A stretch of DNA of 64,000 bases from Streptomyces longhuiensis. GTDB taxonomy: Bacteria > Actinomycetota > Actinomycetes > Streptomycetales > Streptomycetaceae. The notes below the pieces were generated by a model that had not been told where the DNA came from, did not search any database, and saw only the letters and a program-made list of their open reading frames with translations. The position numbers and the translations under genes were made by a program. Where the stretch lies: assembly GCF_020616555.1 (NCBI RefSeq), contig NZ_CP085173.1:868001-932000 (forward strand). Direction: 5' to 3'. Shown piece by piece: positions 51,572 to 60,337 of the stretch (within the stretch, counting starts at the first letter, position 1; every line of letters starts with the position of its first letter).

Positions 51572-52419
51572 GGGGTGGGGTCCTCCGAGGACGGTCGGGG
51601 TGCGGTGTGCAGGACAGCCTCGATCGGCAGGTGGTCGCTGGGGAAGCGGCCGCCGGGCGCGAAGGTGTTGGCGTGTGCCGAGCGGACCCGGACGCCGTGT
51701 GAGACGAGAATCCAGTCGATGCGCTCGCCGTCGGGGACCGGGGGCCGGTAGTCGTGGAAGGTGCCCAGGTCCGGGCCGCGTTCCTCGGCCGCGTCCCAGG
51801 TGTCCACGAGCGCCGCGTCGGCGAGCAGGCGGGTGTAGGGCGGACTGTTCGGTCCCGCCGGGGTGTTGAAGTCGCCGGTGACGATGGCCTGGACGTCCGG
51901 CGCGAGAGTACTCAGCCGCTCGGCGAGCAGGGCCGCGGACCGTTCCCGGGCGTGGGCGCTCGCATGGTCGAAGTGGGTGTTGGCGGCGTACAGCTCTCCG
52001 CCCGTGGCCAGGTCGCGGAAGTGGACCCAGGTGACCATGCGGGGGCAGCCGCCGCCCCAAGTGTTGGAGGCCGGGACGTCCGGTGTGCCGGAGAGCCAGA
52101 AGTGACCGTGTGTCAGGGGTACCAGGCGCCGACGGTCGTAGAAGATGGCCATGAACTCGCCGTCGTCACCGCCCTCCCGGCCCTCGCCGATCCAGCCGTA
52201 GTCTCCACCGTACTCGCCCAAGGCGGCCTCGACATCGCGCACTTGGTGCCGCAGGCCCTCCTGGGTGCCGATGAGGTGGGGACGCGCACGACACAGCAGG
52301 TCGGCGACCGTCTGTCTGCGCTCGGGCCAGGTGTGGGGCGGGTTGTCCCAGTGGACCTGCAGGTTGAAACTCATGACGTGCAGTCCGTCCCGGGCCGTCG
52401 GAATCCCGAGGTCGGCCAT
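51568..52419 (-). CDS. Endonuclease/exonuclease/phosphatase (EEP)-fold hydrolase
   Basis: The product is 283 residues from ATG 52419 with GGAGG upstream. The EEP fold shows: LHVMSFNLQVHWDN, IGTQEGLRHQ (Glu), AANTHFDHAS (His), TGDFNTPAG (Asp/Asn), IDWILVS and SDHLPIEA (Asp-His). These are the metal and catalytic residues of a phosphodiesterase. No signal peptide is present. It is transcribed from the same operator region as the GH3 gene and is coupled to GH13. EEP proteins are found in many sugar loci; the substrate (phosphodiester or sugar phosphate) is unknown. Confidence 0.87.
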   Translation of the reverse strand: MADLGIPTARDGLHVMSFNLQVHWDNPPHTWPERRQTVADLLCRARPHLIGTQEGLRHQVRDVEAALGEYGGDYGWIGEGREGGDDGEFMAIFYDRRRLVPLTHGHFWLSGTPDVPASNTWGGGCPRMVTWVHFRDLATGGELYAANTHFDHASAHARERSAALLAERLSTLAPDVQAIVTGDFNTPAGPNSPPYTRLLADAALVDTWDAAEERGPDLGTFHDYRPPVPDGERIDWILVSHGVRVRSAHANTFAPGGRFPSDHLPIEAVLHTAPRPSSEDPTP

Positions 52420-52437
52420 CAGAAACCTCCACCCACT

Positions 52438-52451
52438 TGTATGCGCTTCCT
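52438..52451. promoter_or_regulatory. LacI-type operator 4a (divergent promoter)
   Basis: TGTATGCGCTTCCT, adjacent to and overlapping by one base the copy at 52451-52464. It lies between the EEP/GH13 operon and the GH3 gene. Confidence 0.65.
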
Positions 52452-52464
52452 GAATGCGCTTACA
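52451..52464. promoter_or_regulatory. LacI-type operator 4b (divergent promoter)
   Basis: TGAATGCGCTTACA, the best match to the TGTAAGCGCTTACA-type LacI consensus in the window, 62 bp upstream of the GH3 ATG. Confidence 0.65.
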
Positions 52465-52525
52465 TGACTGGCGCACACGTTAACTTCGCATGGGCGATGC
52501 GGCAATAGAGCGGTGAGGGGCTCGC

Positions 52526-54682
52526 ATGCTTCGACGGTATGAGGACCAGGTCAAGGTACTTCTCGACCAGATGACGACCGCCGAGAAGCTGGGGCAGCTG
52601 CAGCAGCTGACCTGGACCGGTGACACAGGGCCCGGCGGCGGCCAGACCGCGCACATCGAGGCCGCGGCGCGCGCCGGCCTGCTCGGCTCGGTGCTCAACA
52701 TCCACGGCGCGGCGCACACCAACGCGCTGCAGCGGATGGCCGTCGAGGAGTCCCGGCTCGGCATCCCGCTGCTGTTCGGCCTGGACGTCATCCACGGCTT
52801 CTGGACCACGTTCCCGATCCCGCTGGCCCAGGCGGCGTCCTTCGACCCGGAGGTGGCCCGCCGGGACGCCGAGGTGTCCGCGGCGGAGACCCGCTCCAAC
52901 GGTGTGCGCTGGACGTTCTCACCGATGATGGACGTCACCCACGAGCCGCGCTGGGGCCGCATCGCGGAGGGCTGCGGCGAGGATCCGTACGTCAACGCCG
53001 CCTTCGCGGTGGCCAAGGTCCGCGGCTACCAAGGCGCGGACGACGGCAGCGAGTTGACGGACGCGGAGCGCATCGCCGCGTGTGCCAAGCACTTCGTCGC
53101 GTACGGCGGGGCGGAGGGCGGCCGCGACTACAACACGGTCGATGTCTCCGAGCAGCGGCTGCGCAACCACTACCTGCCGCCCTTCAAGGCCGCCGTGGAC
53201 GCGGGCGCGGCCACCGTGATGGCCGCGTTCAACACGGTGGCGGGCGTGCCGGCGCACGGCAATCCGCACACCATGAACACGATCCTCAAGGAGGAGTGGG
53301 GTTTCGACGGCTTCGTCGTCAGTGACTACACGGGTGTCGAGGAACTGATCGCGCACGGCTTCGCCGAGGACGGCGCCGACGCGGCTCGCCTCGCCTTCAA
53401 CGCCGGGCTCGACATGGAGATGGTCTCCACCAACGTGACCGAGCACGGCGAGCGGCTCGTGGCCGACGGCCTGATCGGCGAGTCCCGCCTCGACGACGCG
53501 GTCACGCGCATCCTGCGCCTCAAGTTCGCCCTCGGACTGTTCGACCAGCCGTACACCGACGAGGCCGCCGAGATCGCCGGCCCGACGCCGGCCGCGCGGG
53601 AGGCGGCGCGAGCCGCGGGCGCCCGGTCGATGGTGCTGCTCAAGAACGACGACGGTGTTCTCCCCCTGGAGCGCACCACGCCCTCGATCGCGGTGGTCGG
53701 CCCGCTCGCGAACTCCACTGACCTGCACGGCACGTGGGCCGGTCCCGGCGGCTTCCACCTCCCGTCCGTGAGCATCCTGGACGCGGTGCGCGCCGCGGCG
53801 CCCGGCGCCCGCGTCTCCCACGCCGATGACGACATCGCGGCCGCGGTCGCCGCGGCGCAGGAGGCCGAGGTCACCGTCGTCGTGGTCGGCGAACCCCCCG
53901 CGCTCAGCGGCGAGGCGGCCGTGCGCAGCGACATCTCACTGCCCTGCGGGCAGGAGGAGCTGATCGCCGCCGTCGCCGCGACCGGCAAGCCGTACGCCGT
54001 GGTGCTCCTGAACGGCAGGCCCCTGACGATCGGCGGCTGGCTGGACACCGCGCCGTCGGTCCTCGAGGCGTGGCACCCGGGCATCGAGGCGGGGCACGCC
54101 GTGGCGGACGTGCTGTTCGGCACGGTCAACCCCGGCGGCAAGCTGCCCGTGTCCTTCCCGCGGGCCGTGGGCCAGATCCCGGTCTACTACAACCACGAGA
54201 ACACCGGCCGCCCCGCCCATGCCCCCGGCGCCGACCCGAAGTTCGTCTCGAAGTACCTGGACCTGGACGAGACTCCGCAGCTCCCGTTCGGATACGGCCT
54301 GAGCTACACGACGTTCACCACCGGCGCCCCGGAGCTGGGGCGCGAAGCGATCACCCGCGACGAGCTGGCGGCGGGCGAGACGCTCGAGGTCACGGTGACG
54401 GTCACCAACACCGGCGACCGCGTCGGCGACGAGGTCGTCCAGCTCTACATCCACGACGTCGCGGCGAGCATCGCCCAGCCGGTACGCCGGCTGCGCGGCT
54501 TCGAGCGGGTGACGCTGGAGCCGGGCGAGAGCACCACGGTCCGCTTCCGGCTCGGCGCCGAGGACCTCGGCTTCTGGACGAACGACCCGGCGGGGACGTA
54601 CCTCCTGGAGCGCGGCCGCGTCGACGTGTACGCGGGGACGAGTTCGACGGCGCAGGCCCGCGGCACCCTGACAGTTCTCTGA
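52526..54682 (+). CDS. GH3 beta-glucosidase
   Basis: The product is 718 residues from ATG 52526 with GAGGGG upstream. The barrel has LLFGLDVIHGFWTTFPIPL, and Asp267 in FVVSDYTGVEEL is the nucleophile. The sandwich domain starts near 390 and holds the acid/base Glu region (VVVGEPPALSGEAA). A C-terminal FN3-like domain (about 610-718, VTNTGDRVGDEVVQLYIHD) follows. No signal peptide is present, so it cleaves imported beta-gluco-oligosaccharides to glucose. It is under operator 4 with the divergent EEP/GH13 operon. Confidence 0.92.
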   Translation: MLRRYEDQVKVLLDQMTTAEKLGQLQQLTWTGDTGPGGGQTAHIEAAARAGLLGSVLNIHGAAHTNALQRMAVEESRLGIPLLFGLDVIHGFWTTFPIPLAQAASFDPEVARRDAEVSAAETRSNGVRWTFSPMMDVTHEPRWGRIAEGCGEDPYVNAAFAVAKVRGYQGADDGSELTDAERIAACAKHFVAYGGAEGGRDYNTVDVSEQRLRNHYLPPFKAAVDAGAATVMAAFNTVAGVPAHGNPHTMNTILKEEWGFDGFVVSDYTGVEELIAHGFAEDGADAARLAFNAGLDMEMVSTNVTEHGERLVADGLIGESRLDDAVTRILRLKFALGLFDQPYTDEAAEIAGPTPAAREAARAAGARSMVLLKNDDGVLPLERTTPSIAVVGPLANSTDLHGTWAGPGGFHLPSVSILDAVRAAAPGARVSHADDDIAAAVAAAQEAEVTVVVVGEPPALSGEAAVRSDISLPCGQEELIAAVAATGKPYAVVLLNGRPLTIGGWLDTAPSVLEAWHPGIEAGHAVADVLFGTVNPGGKLPVSFPRAVGQIPVYYNHENTGRPAHAPGADPKFVSKYLDLDETPQLPFGYGLSYTTFTTGAPELGREAITRDELAAGETLEVTVTVTNTGDRVGDEVVQLYIHDVAASIAQPVRRLRGFERVTLEPGESTTVRFRLGAEDLGFWTNDPAGTYLLERGRVDVYAGTSSTAQARGTLTVL

Positions 54683-54708
54683 CGGACAGTGCGGTCTTCC
54701 AGCCGGCA

Positions 54709-54738
54709 CCGTGGCCGACTTCTCGCCGTCGGTCACGG
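54709..54738. terminator. Possible terminator between GH3 and the MalY-like gene
   Basis: CCGTGGCCGAC can pair with GTCGGTCACGG (one G-T pair) around TTCTCGCC. The stem is about 11 bp and there is no T-run. Confidence 0.4.
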
Positions 54739-54767
54739 ACCTGGGCATGTGGTGCTTTCCCGGCTGG

Positions 54768-55997
54768 TCAGGGGGCTTCGAGGCCGGACACCGCCGCGGA
54801 CATGCGGTCCACCGCCTCGCGGAGGATCGCCGATGAGGTGGCGTAGTTGATCCGTACGAATCCGGCGCCCCCGCTGCCGAACGCGTGCCCTGAGCTCAAC
54901 GCGACGCGCGCCCGGTCGAGGAACAGCCGGGCGGGTCCGGCGATGTCACTGACGACCGGAACGGCAGCCGTCGGGGACGTCGTATGGAGACGGAGGCTGC
55001 GGCAGTCGAGCCAGGCCAGATACGTCGCCTCCGGCCACATCAGGGAGAACCCGGGAAGTCGCTCGGCCACGAGGTCGGCGAGGAGGGCCCGGTTGGTGTC
55101 GAGGCCACGCAGCAGCGCGTCCAGCCAGGGCCGTCCGTCCTCGAAGGCGGCGGTGTGGGCGAGGATGCCGACGTGGCTGGGTCCGTGGCTGACCTCCTCC
55201 GGAAGTCGGTTCAGGTCGTCGACGGCGTTCGGTCCGGCTACCAGCAGGGCCGCCTTCAGACCGGCGAGATTCCATGCCTTCGACGCGGAGTGCAGGGCGA
55301 ACGCGTCCCCGGCGCCGGGGACGGTCAGGTAGGGGACGAACTCCGCACCGGGCAGGACCACGGGTGCGTGGATCTCGTCCGAGACGACTCGCACTCCGAA
55401 GGACCTGGCCAGAGAGGCAACCGCCACGAGTTCGGCCCTTGTGTGCACCGTTCCGGTGGGGTTGTGGGGATTGGCCAGCAGCAGGACGGTTCGTGCCGCG
55501 ACGTGTTGGGCCGAGGCGAACGCCGCCCTGAGCGTCTCCATGTCGAGCCGCCCGTCGGCTCCGAGCGGCGCTTCGATCACTTTCCTGTCGGCGTGGGTGA
55601 CGAAGGCGTAGAACGGCGGGTAGACGGGCGGGCACACCACCACGGCGTCGCCCGAAGACGTGATCAGCCGCAGCGCCTCGACGATGCCCATCATGACGTC
55701 GGGGACGATGGCGGTCTGCTCGACCTCGAAGTCCCGCCATCCCCAGCGGTCCGCGGCGAACGACTGCAGGGCGCGGGCGTAGGCGCGGCCGCTGGGATAG
55801 CCGGTGTCACCGGCATCGATCGCCTCGTGCAGCCTGGCCGCGACCGGCTGGGCGAGCGGCACGTCCATCTCGGCCACCCAGAGCGGCAGGACGTCGGCCG
55901 GGAAGGTGGTCCACTTCATGCTGGTCCGGGCCCGCAGCTGGTCGATCGTCAACTGTTCGAGCGGGTTCGTGATCGACGGATCCGTGTCGGATGGCAT
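54768..55997 (-). CDS. MalY/PatB-family PLP aminotransferase or C-S lyase
   Basis: The product is 409 residues from ATG 55997. The N-terminal segment [20 protein letters not shown] is the MalY/PatB signature. PLP is held by Lys240 in [33 protein letters not shown] and [11 protein letters not shown] are the usual PLP-binding strands. MalY proteins have cystathionine beta-lyase activity and regulatory side roles; here no maltose genes are adjacent. It is encoded as a single gene convergent to GH3. Confidence 0.85.
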   Translation of the reverse strand: MPSDTDPSITNPLEQLTIDQLRARTSMKWTTFPADVLPLWVAEMDVPLAQPVAARLHEAIDAGDTGYPSGRAYARALQSFAADRWGWRDFEVEQTAIVPDVMMGIVEALRLITSSGDAVVVCPPVYPPFYAFVTHADRKVIEAPLGADGRLDMETLRAAFASAQHVAARTVLLLANPHNPTGTVHTRAELVAVASLARSFGVRVVSDEIHAPVVLPGAEFVPYLTVPGAGDAFALHSASKAWNLAGLKAALLVAGPNAVDDLNRLPEEVSHGPSHVGILAHTAAFEDGRPWLDALLRGLDTNRALLADLVAERLPGFSLMWPEATYLAWLDCRSLRLHTTSPTAAVPVVSDIAGPARLFLDRARVALSSGHAFGSGGAGFVRINYATSSAILREAVDRMSAAVSGLEAP

Positions 55998-56138
55998 GGT
56001 CGTGATGCTAGCCACGACCCGAGGCCGGGTCGATGACGGCGCGATGGTCACGAACGGCCCCACCGGGCTTCCCCATGGCAACTGGCGCAGGAGCGGAAGG
56101 CCTTGTCAGCTCTTTGCCTGATCGACAGGACTGTCCGC

Positions 56139-56477
56139 GTGGCAGATCGACGACACTTCGCGCATACCGTCCTGACGATCTCCTCGGCCGTCATCGCCTG
56201 CTGCGCGGTGGCGGTGACGCTCAAGGTGATGGCCACCGACGTCATGGCCGTCGAACACCCTCGGGTGTTGAACCAGGACGCGCCGGAGCGGCAGGTGGCC
56301 GAGGAGGTCCGCGGCTGGAAGCAGGCGTCCGTTCAGGGCGTGACCTGCCCGGTCTCCGTCGAGGTCAAGGTGGGCAACAAGGTCGACTGCCGGGTCTGGG
56401 AAGGCTCCAGCCCGGAGGATGTCGAGGTCGAGGTCTCCAGCCACCAGGGCGAACGCTCGGTGGAATCTCTTCGCTGA
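56139..56477 (+). CDS. Membrane-anchored DUF4333 protein
   Basis: The product is 112 residues from GTG 56139 (AGGA upstream). One N-terminal membrane segment (TVLTISSAVIACCAVAVTLKVM) is followed by an extracellular domain with two Cys (GVTCPVSVEVKVGNKVDCRVW), the DUF4333 fold. The C-terminus is acidic. The family is of unknown function and common in actinomycete cell envelopes. Confidence 0.75.
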   Translation: MADRRHFAHTVLTISSAVIACCAVAVTLKVMATDVMAVEHPRVLNQDAPERQVAEEVRGWKQASVQGVTCPVSVEVKVGNKVDCRVWEGSSPEDVEVEVSSHQGERSVESLR

Positions 56478-56532
56478 GGGGTACGGGCAGTCCGCTGTCA
56501 GGTCGCGTCCCGGTCGCCGCGCCGTCGGCCGA

Positions 56533-58056
56533 TCAGGCGTAGGTCAGTGTCCGTCCGGCGAGGGCCTCCGCGGCGGCCTGTCCGCAGACCCTGGCGGCTC
56601 CGTGCGTGTCGATGCGGACGGCTCCGTCCGAGCCGGGGCGTGGGAAGCCGAGTTCCACGGTGATCGCGTCAGGACGGCGGGTGAGCAGCGCGCGCAGCCA
56701 GTCGCCCACGGCGGGGCGGCGGTGTGCGTCGCGAACGGCGATGACCAGCGGCCGCCCTGCGGCCTGGGCGACGATCGAATGGGTCCGGGCCGCGTCGTAC
56801 GGGGCGTCTGCGGGCAGGGCGACGCGCACCGTCCCGGGCAGGAGCGAGGAGAGGGCGGGTCCCAGGCCCCACGGAACGCCGTCTCCTTGGACGACGGTGC
56901 CGGGGATGCCGAACTCGACCAGGACCGGGGCCTTCTCCAGGGGCAGTACGGGCGCGTCGGGTGGGGTGACGCGCAGGGCGCGGCGGGCGGCCGCCAGGCC
57001 CAGTTCCCGGTCCGGCGGCACGAGGGCAGCGGTCTTGGCGAGGTCGCGTTGCCAGGCGGTGAAGTCGGCCGTGCGCTGGGCGGCTTCGGCCAGGCGGTCC
57101 TCCGAGAGCTCGCCGCGCGCCGCGGCCTGCGCGATGGCGGCGCGCAGGGCGGTGAACTCGGCGTCGCCCGATGTGTTGCCGAGGCAGATGAGGTCCACGC
57201 CCGCAACCAGCGCGCGGACGGCGGCGCCGGTCAGTCCGTAGCGGGCGCGGACGGCCTGCATTTCGACGGCGTCGCTGACGACGAGTCCGTCGAATCCCAG
57301 CTCTTCGCGGAGCAGTCCCGTGACCAGGCGCGGGCTCACGGTGGCGGGGTGTTCGGCGTCGTGGGCGGGGATGAGGAGGTGAGCGGTCATCACCGCACGG
57401 GCGCCGGCGGCCAGGGCGGCGCGGAAGGGGGGCAGGGCCAGTTCGGCGATCCGGTCGGCGTCCATGGCGACGACGGGCAGGTCGGTGTGGGAGTCCTTGT
57501 CGGTGTCTCCGTGGCCGGGGAAGTGCTTCGCGCACGCGGCGGTTCCCGCGCTCTGCAGTCCGCGGATCCAGGCGGCGGTGTGCCGGGCGGCCAGTGCCGG
57601 GTCCGCGCCGAAGGATCGGGTGCCGATGACCGGGTTGTCGGGGTTGGAGTTGACGTCGGCGTCGGGTGCGTAGTCGATGTCGATGCCGACGGCGCGTAGT
57701 TCGGCGCCGATCGAGCGGGCGACGGCAGTGGTCACTGCGGTGTCGTCGATGGTGCCGAGGGCGAGGTTGCCCGGGTAGGAGGAGCCGGTCGTCGCTTCGA
57801 GGCGGGTGATGTCGCCGCCTTCCTCGTCGACGGCGATCAGTACGTCGGGGTTTTCGGCCCGTAGGTCGTCGGTGAGCGCGGCGGTCTGCGCGCGGTCCCG
57901 GATGTTGGGGCCGAACAGGAGGAGCGAGCGCAGCCCGTCGCCGAGCCGACGGCGGATCCAGTCGGGGGCGGTGGTGCCGTGGAAGCCGGGCTGCAGCACC
58001 TGGTCGGCGAGGGTCAGCAGCGTGCTGGAGGGCTGGCCGGTGCGGACGGACGGCAT
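56533..58056 (-). CDS. nagZ: GH3 beta-N-acetylglucosaminidase, NagZ type
   Basis: The product is 507 residues from ATG 58056. The NagZ barrel has IAVDEEGGDITRLE, the diagnostic loop KHFPGHGDTDKDSHTDLP (177-194; catalytic His190 of the His-Asp dyad) and Asp262 in LVVSDAVEM as nucleophile. A C-terminal GH3 sandwich follows (about 380-507). It cleaves GlcNAc from muropeptides or GlcNAc-MurNAc. No signal peptide is seen, so it acts in the cytosol. The neighbourhood (MurQ, MurR-like regulator, SBP) supports murein recycling. Confidence 0.85.
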   Translation of the reverse strand: MPSVRTGQPSSTLLTLADQVLQPGFHGTTAPDWIRRRLGDGLRSLLLFGPNIRDRAQTAALTDDLRAENPDVLIAVDEEGGDITRLEATTGSSYPGNLALGTIDDTAVTTAVARSIGAELRAVGIDIDYAPDADVNSNPDNPVIGTRSFGADPALAARHTAAWIRGLQSAGTAACAKHFPGHGDTDKDSHTDLPVVAMDADRIAELALPPFRAALAAGARAVMTAHLLIPAHDAEHPATVSPRLVTGLLREELGFDGLVVSDAVEMQAVRARYGLTGAAVRALVAGVDLICLGNTSGDAEFTALRAAIAQAAARGELSEDRLAEAAQRTADFTAWQRDLAKTAALVPPDRELGLAAARRALRVTPPDAPVLPLEKAPVLVEFGIPGTVVQGDGVPWGLGPALSSLLPGTVRVALPADAPYDAARTHSIVAQAAGRPLVIAVRDAHRRPAVGDWLRALLTRRPDAITVELGFPRPGSDGAVRIDTHGAARVCGQAAAEALAGRTLTYA

Positions 58057-58086
58057 GACGGATCCTCTCGGGTCTGGTCGTGGGGC

Positions 58087-59007
58087 TCAGATGTCTTTGG
58101 AGTACGTCCAGAAGACCCGGCCGAGCCGCGCTTCCACACCGCGCGCGTAGAAGTGGATGGGTGCGGTCCAGCCGATCTCGGCCTCGTCGAGCCCGGCCGC
58201 GAGCTGGTCGGCGAGGCAGCGCCGCAGCAGTACGGTGCCGACCCCCATGCCGCGCAGGGCGGAGTCGGTGCCCATCGGGCCGAACCAGGAGCGGCGGTTG
58301 ACGCCGTGACAGGCGAACCCCACGTATTCGACTCCGTCGGCACCCTCCCGGACGGCGACATGGCCGCGCGGCGGATCATAGGTGAGGGCGCGTGCGGCCT
58401 CGCCGTCCCAGGATCCGCCCCACCGGGTCATCCACGCGAGGAACGGCTTCTCGTCCTGCGCGGTGAGGCGGCGGACCTGCACTCCGGCGGCGGCCAGACG
58501 CGCTTCGTCGGCGGCCGTGTCCAGCGGCGCGGTGCGCAGGTCGACGCTCATGTTGAGGCCTTCGCGGCCACGGGTGTAGCCGCTGGACTCGGCGAGGCAG
58601 ACGGCGCGCGTGTAGCGGATGTCGATGCCGGGCCAGGCGTAGTACGGCGGTCTGCCTCGCATCATCAACCGGGTGGCACCGGCGGCGGTGACGAGTTCCT
58701 CGGCGCGGGCGAGCAGGGTCCGTCCGATGCCCCGGCTCTGCGCCTGGGGGTGTACGGCGATCAGGTCGATGTGTCCGGTGGCGGGGGCGTCTGCGGTTGC
58801 CGGTCCCAGCGCGCCGACGACGAGGCCGACGGGTTGCCCGTCGGCCTCGGCCAGGAGCCGGAGCTGAGGCCGGGACGCGGCCTGCGTCCACAGAAGGTCG
58901 AGCACGTCAGCGGCGTCCTGATCGTGCACGAGCGCTGCCTGGACGAGTGTACGCAGCGCCGGGAGGTCGCTCTCGCTTGCGGTCCTGATGGAGTGAGGGT
59001 TCGTCAT
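58087..59007 (-). CDS. Tandem GNAT acetyltransferase
   Basis: The product is 306 residues from ATG 59007 (GAGGTGA upstream). Two GNAT domains: about 1-135 with HIDLIAVHPQAQSRGIGRTLLARAEELV (acetyl-CoA loop QSRGIG), and about 160-300 with GPMGTDSALRGMGVGTVLLRRCL. The first WPGIDIRYTRAVCLAESSGY segment links them. It is 30 bp upstream of nagZ and co-transcribed with it. In murein-recycling loci such enzymes may acetylate amino sugars; the acceptor is not known. Confidence 0.82.
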   Translation of the reverse strand: MTNPHSIRTASESDLPALRTLVQAALVHDQDAADVLDLLWTQAASRPQLRLLAEADGQPVGLVVGALGPATADAPATGHIDLIAVHPQAQSRGIGRTLLARAEELVTAAGATRLMMRGRPPYYAWPGIDIRYTRAVCLAESSGYTRGREGLNMSVDLRTAPLDTAADEARLAAAGVQVRRLTAQDEKPFLAWMTRWGGSWDGEAARALTYDPPRGHVAVREGADGVEYVGFACHGVNRRSWFGPMGTDSALRGMGVGTVLLRRCLADQLAAGLDEAEIGWTAPIHFYARGVEARLGRVFWTYSKDI

Positions 59008-59042
59008 CGCTGCTCACCTCGGGGGTCGGTGGAGACACCGCA

Positions 59043-59057
59043 CGTAAATCAATAACG
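59043..59057. promoter_or_regulatory. Motif 1 of the murein locus (CGTAA...ACG)
   Basis: CGTAAATCAATAACG, between the divergent GNAT/nagZ and hydrolase genes. A related 15-mer lies at 62316-62330; 10 of 15 positions agree. Confidence 0.4.
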
Positions 59058-59142
59058 TTTGAGTTCGTTGTTGCGGCGAAAAATTACCAGCGGGATGATC
59101 GGCCTGTCAGCCCCCCGTACCCAACCGGAAGGCAGGACCAAG

Positions 59143-60225
59143 ATGCCCGCTGCTGAACGCGTCGCAGACAGCACCGCTCCGTCGGACCTCGTACGGCGTG
59201 CCGTGGAGGACGGTACGGTGCCCGGCGCCGTCCTGATCACGGGGCGAGGGGCCGGGGGTGAGGTGCACACCTCTGCCTACGGCGTCACGGCCTCAGGACC
59301 CTCGGGCCGTCCGGTCACCGCCGGTACCTTCTTCGACCTGGCCTCGCTGACCAAGGTGGTGGCCACCCTGCCGGCCGTGTTGCGGCTCGCCGATCGCGGG
59401 GACCTGGACCTCGACGACCCGGTCAGCCGTCACCTTCCGCACTTCGACGGGGCGGGCAAGGAACAGGTGACGATTCGTCATCTGCTGTCGCACACCTCGG
59501 GGTTGCCCCCACACCGGGACTACTGGCGGCTTCCCGGCGATCCTGCCGACCGGTTGAGCGCCGTGCTGCGCGAGCCACTCGAGCACGCGCCGGGCAAGGT
59601 CGTGCAGTATTCCGACGTGGGGTTCATCCTGCTCGGTGAGATCGTCGCCCGAGTCGCCGACGATCCGCTCGACAGCGCCGTACGGGACCTGGTGCTCGAC
59701 CCGCTCGGCCTGGGCACCGTCGGCTACCTGCCACCCGCCGAGTGGCGTGCGCACACCGCTGCGACCGAGGCCCCGCCCGGCGGTGAGCCCAAGAGGGGCA
59801 TCGTCCACGACGAGAACGCCGAGAGTCTGGGAGGTGTCGCCGGACACGCGGGCCTGTTCGGCACCGCGCCCGACCTCGCGCACTACCTGAGAGCCTGCTG
59901 GCTCTCCGAGGAATCGGTGCTCTCGCGCCGGATGCGCACCGAGGCACTGAACCTCCAGACCCCCGGTCTGAACGGCGCCCGGGGCCTGGGCTGGACGCTG
60001 CCCGGTGATCACTGGGACCACATGTCCCCGCACTGGCCCACGTCCGGTGCCGGGCACACCGGGTTCACCGGGACCAGCCTGGCACTCGACCCGGTCAGCG
60101 GCATCTGGGTGGTGCTGCTGACCAACGCCGTGCACTTCGGACGCGGCGCGCGGGCGAAGACGCTGCGCAGCGCCGTCCACGAGGCCGTCGCCCGGACCGA
60201 GTCGGCCCTTTCCCACGGCAGTTGA
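59143..60225 (+). CDS. Beta-lactamase-fold serine hydrolase (class C-like)
   Basis: The product is 360 residues from ATG 59143. The S-x-x-K motif is Ser68-Leu-Thr-Lys71 in FFDLASLTKVV, and the Y-x-N position is Tyr156-Ser-Asp158. The third motif is probably SGAGHTGFTGT (H-x-G type). Family members are penicillin-binding-protein-like esterases, peptidases and beta-lactamases. No signal peptide is visible. In this locus it may trim imported murein peptides. It is the first gene rightward from the shared promoter. Confidence 0.85.
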   Translation: MPAAERVADSTAPSDLVRRAVEDGTVPGAVLITGRGAGGEVHTSAYGVTASGPSGRPVTAGTFFDLASLTKVVATLPAVLRLADRGDLDLDDPVSRHLPHFDGAGKEQVTIRHLLSHTSGLPPHRDYWRLPGDPADRLSAVLREPLEHAPGKVVQYSDVGFILLGEIVARVADDPLDSAVRDLVLDPLGLGTVGYLPPAEWRAHTAATEAPPGGEPKRGIVHDENAESLGGVAGHAGLFGTAPDLAHYLRACWLSEESVLSRRMRTEALNLQTPGLNGARGLGWTLPGDHWDHMSPHWPTSGAGHTGFTGTSLALDPVSGIWVVLLTNAVHFGRGARAKTLRSAVHEAVARTESALSHGS

Positions 60226-60337
60226 CTGCCGTGACGCCCCCGTCGCACCAGCCGTGCACGCAGCGGACGAACCCGACTCCGACAGACGAATCCCTCGGCC
60301 CGCTCCCCGTCCCTCACCGAAACCGTAGGATTCCCAC

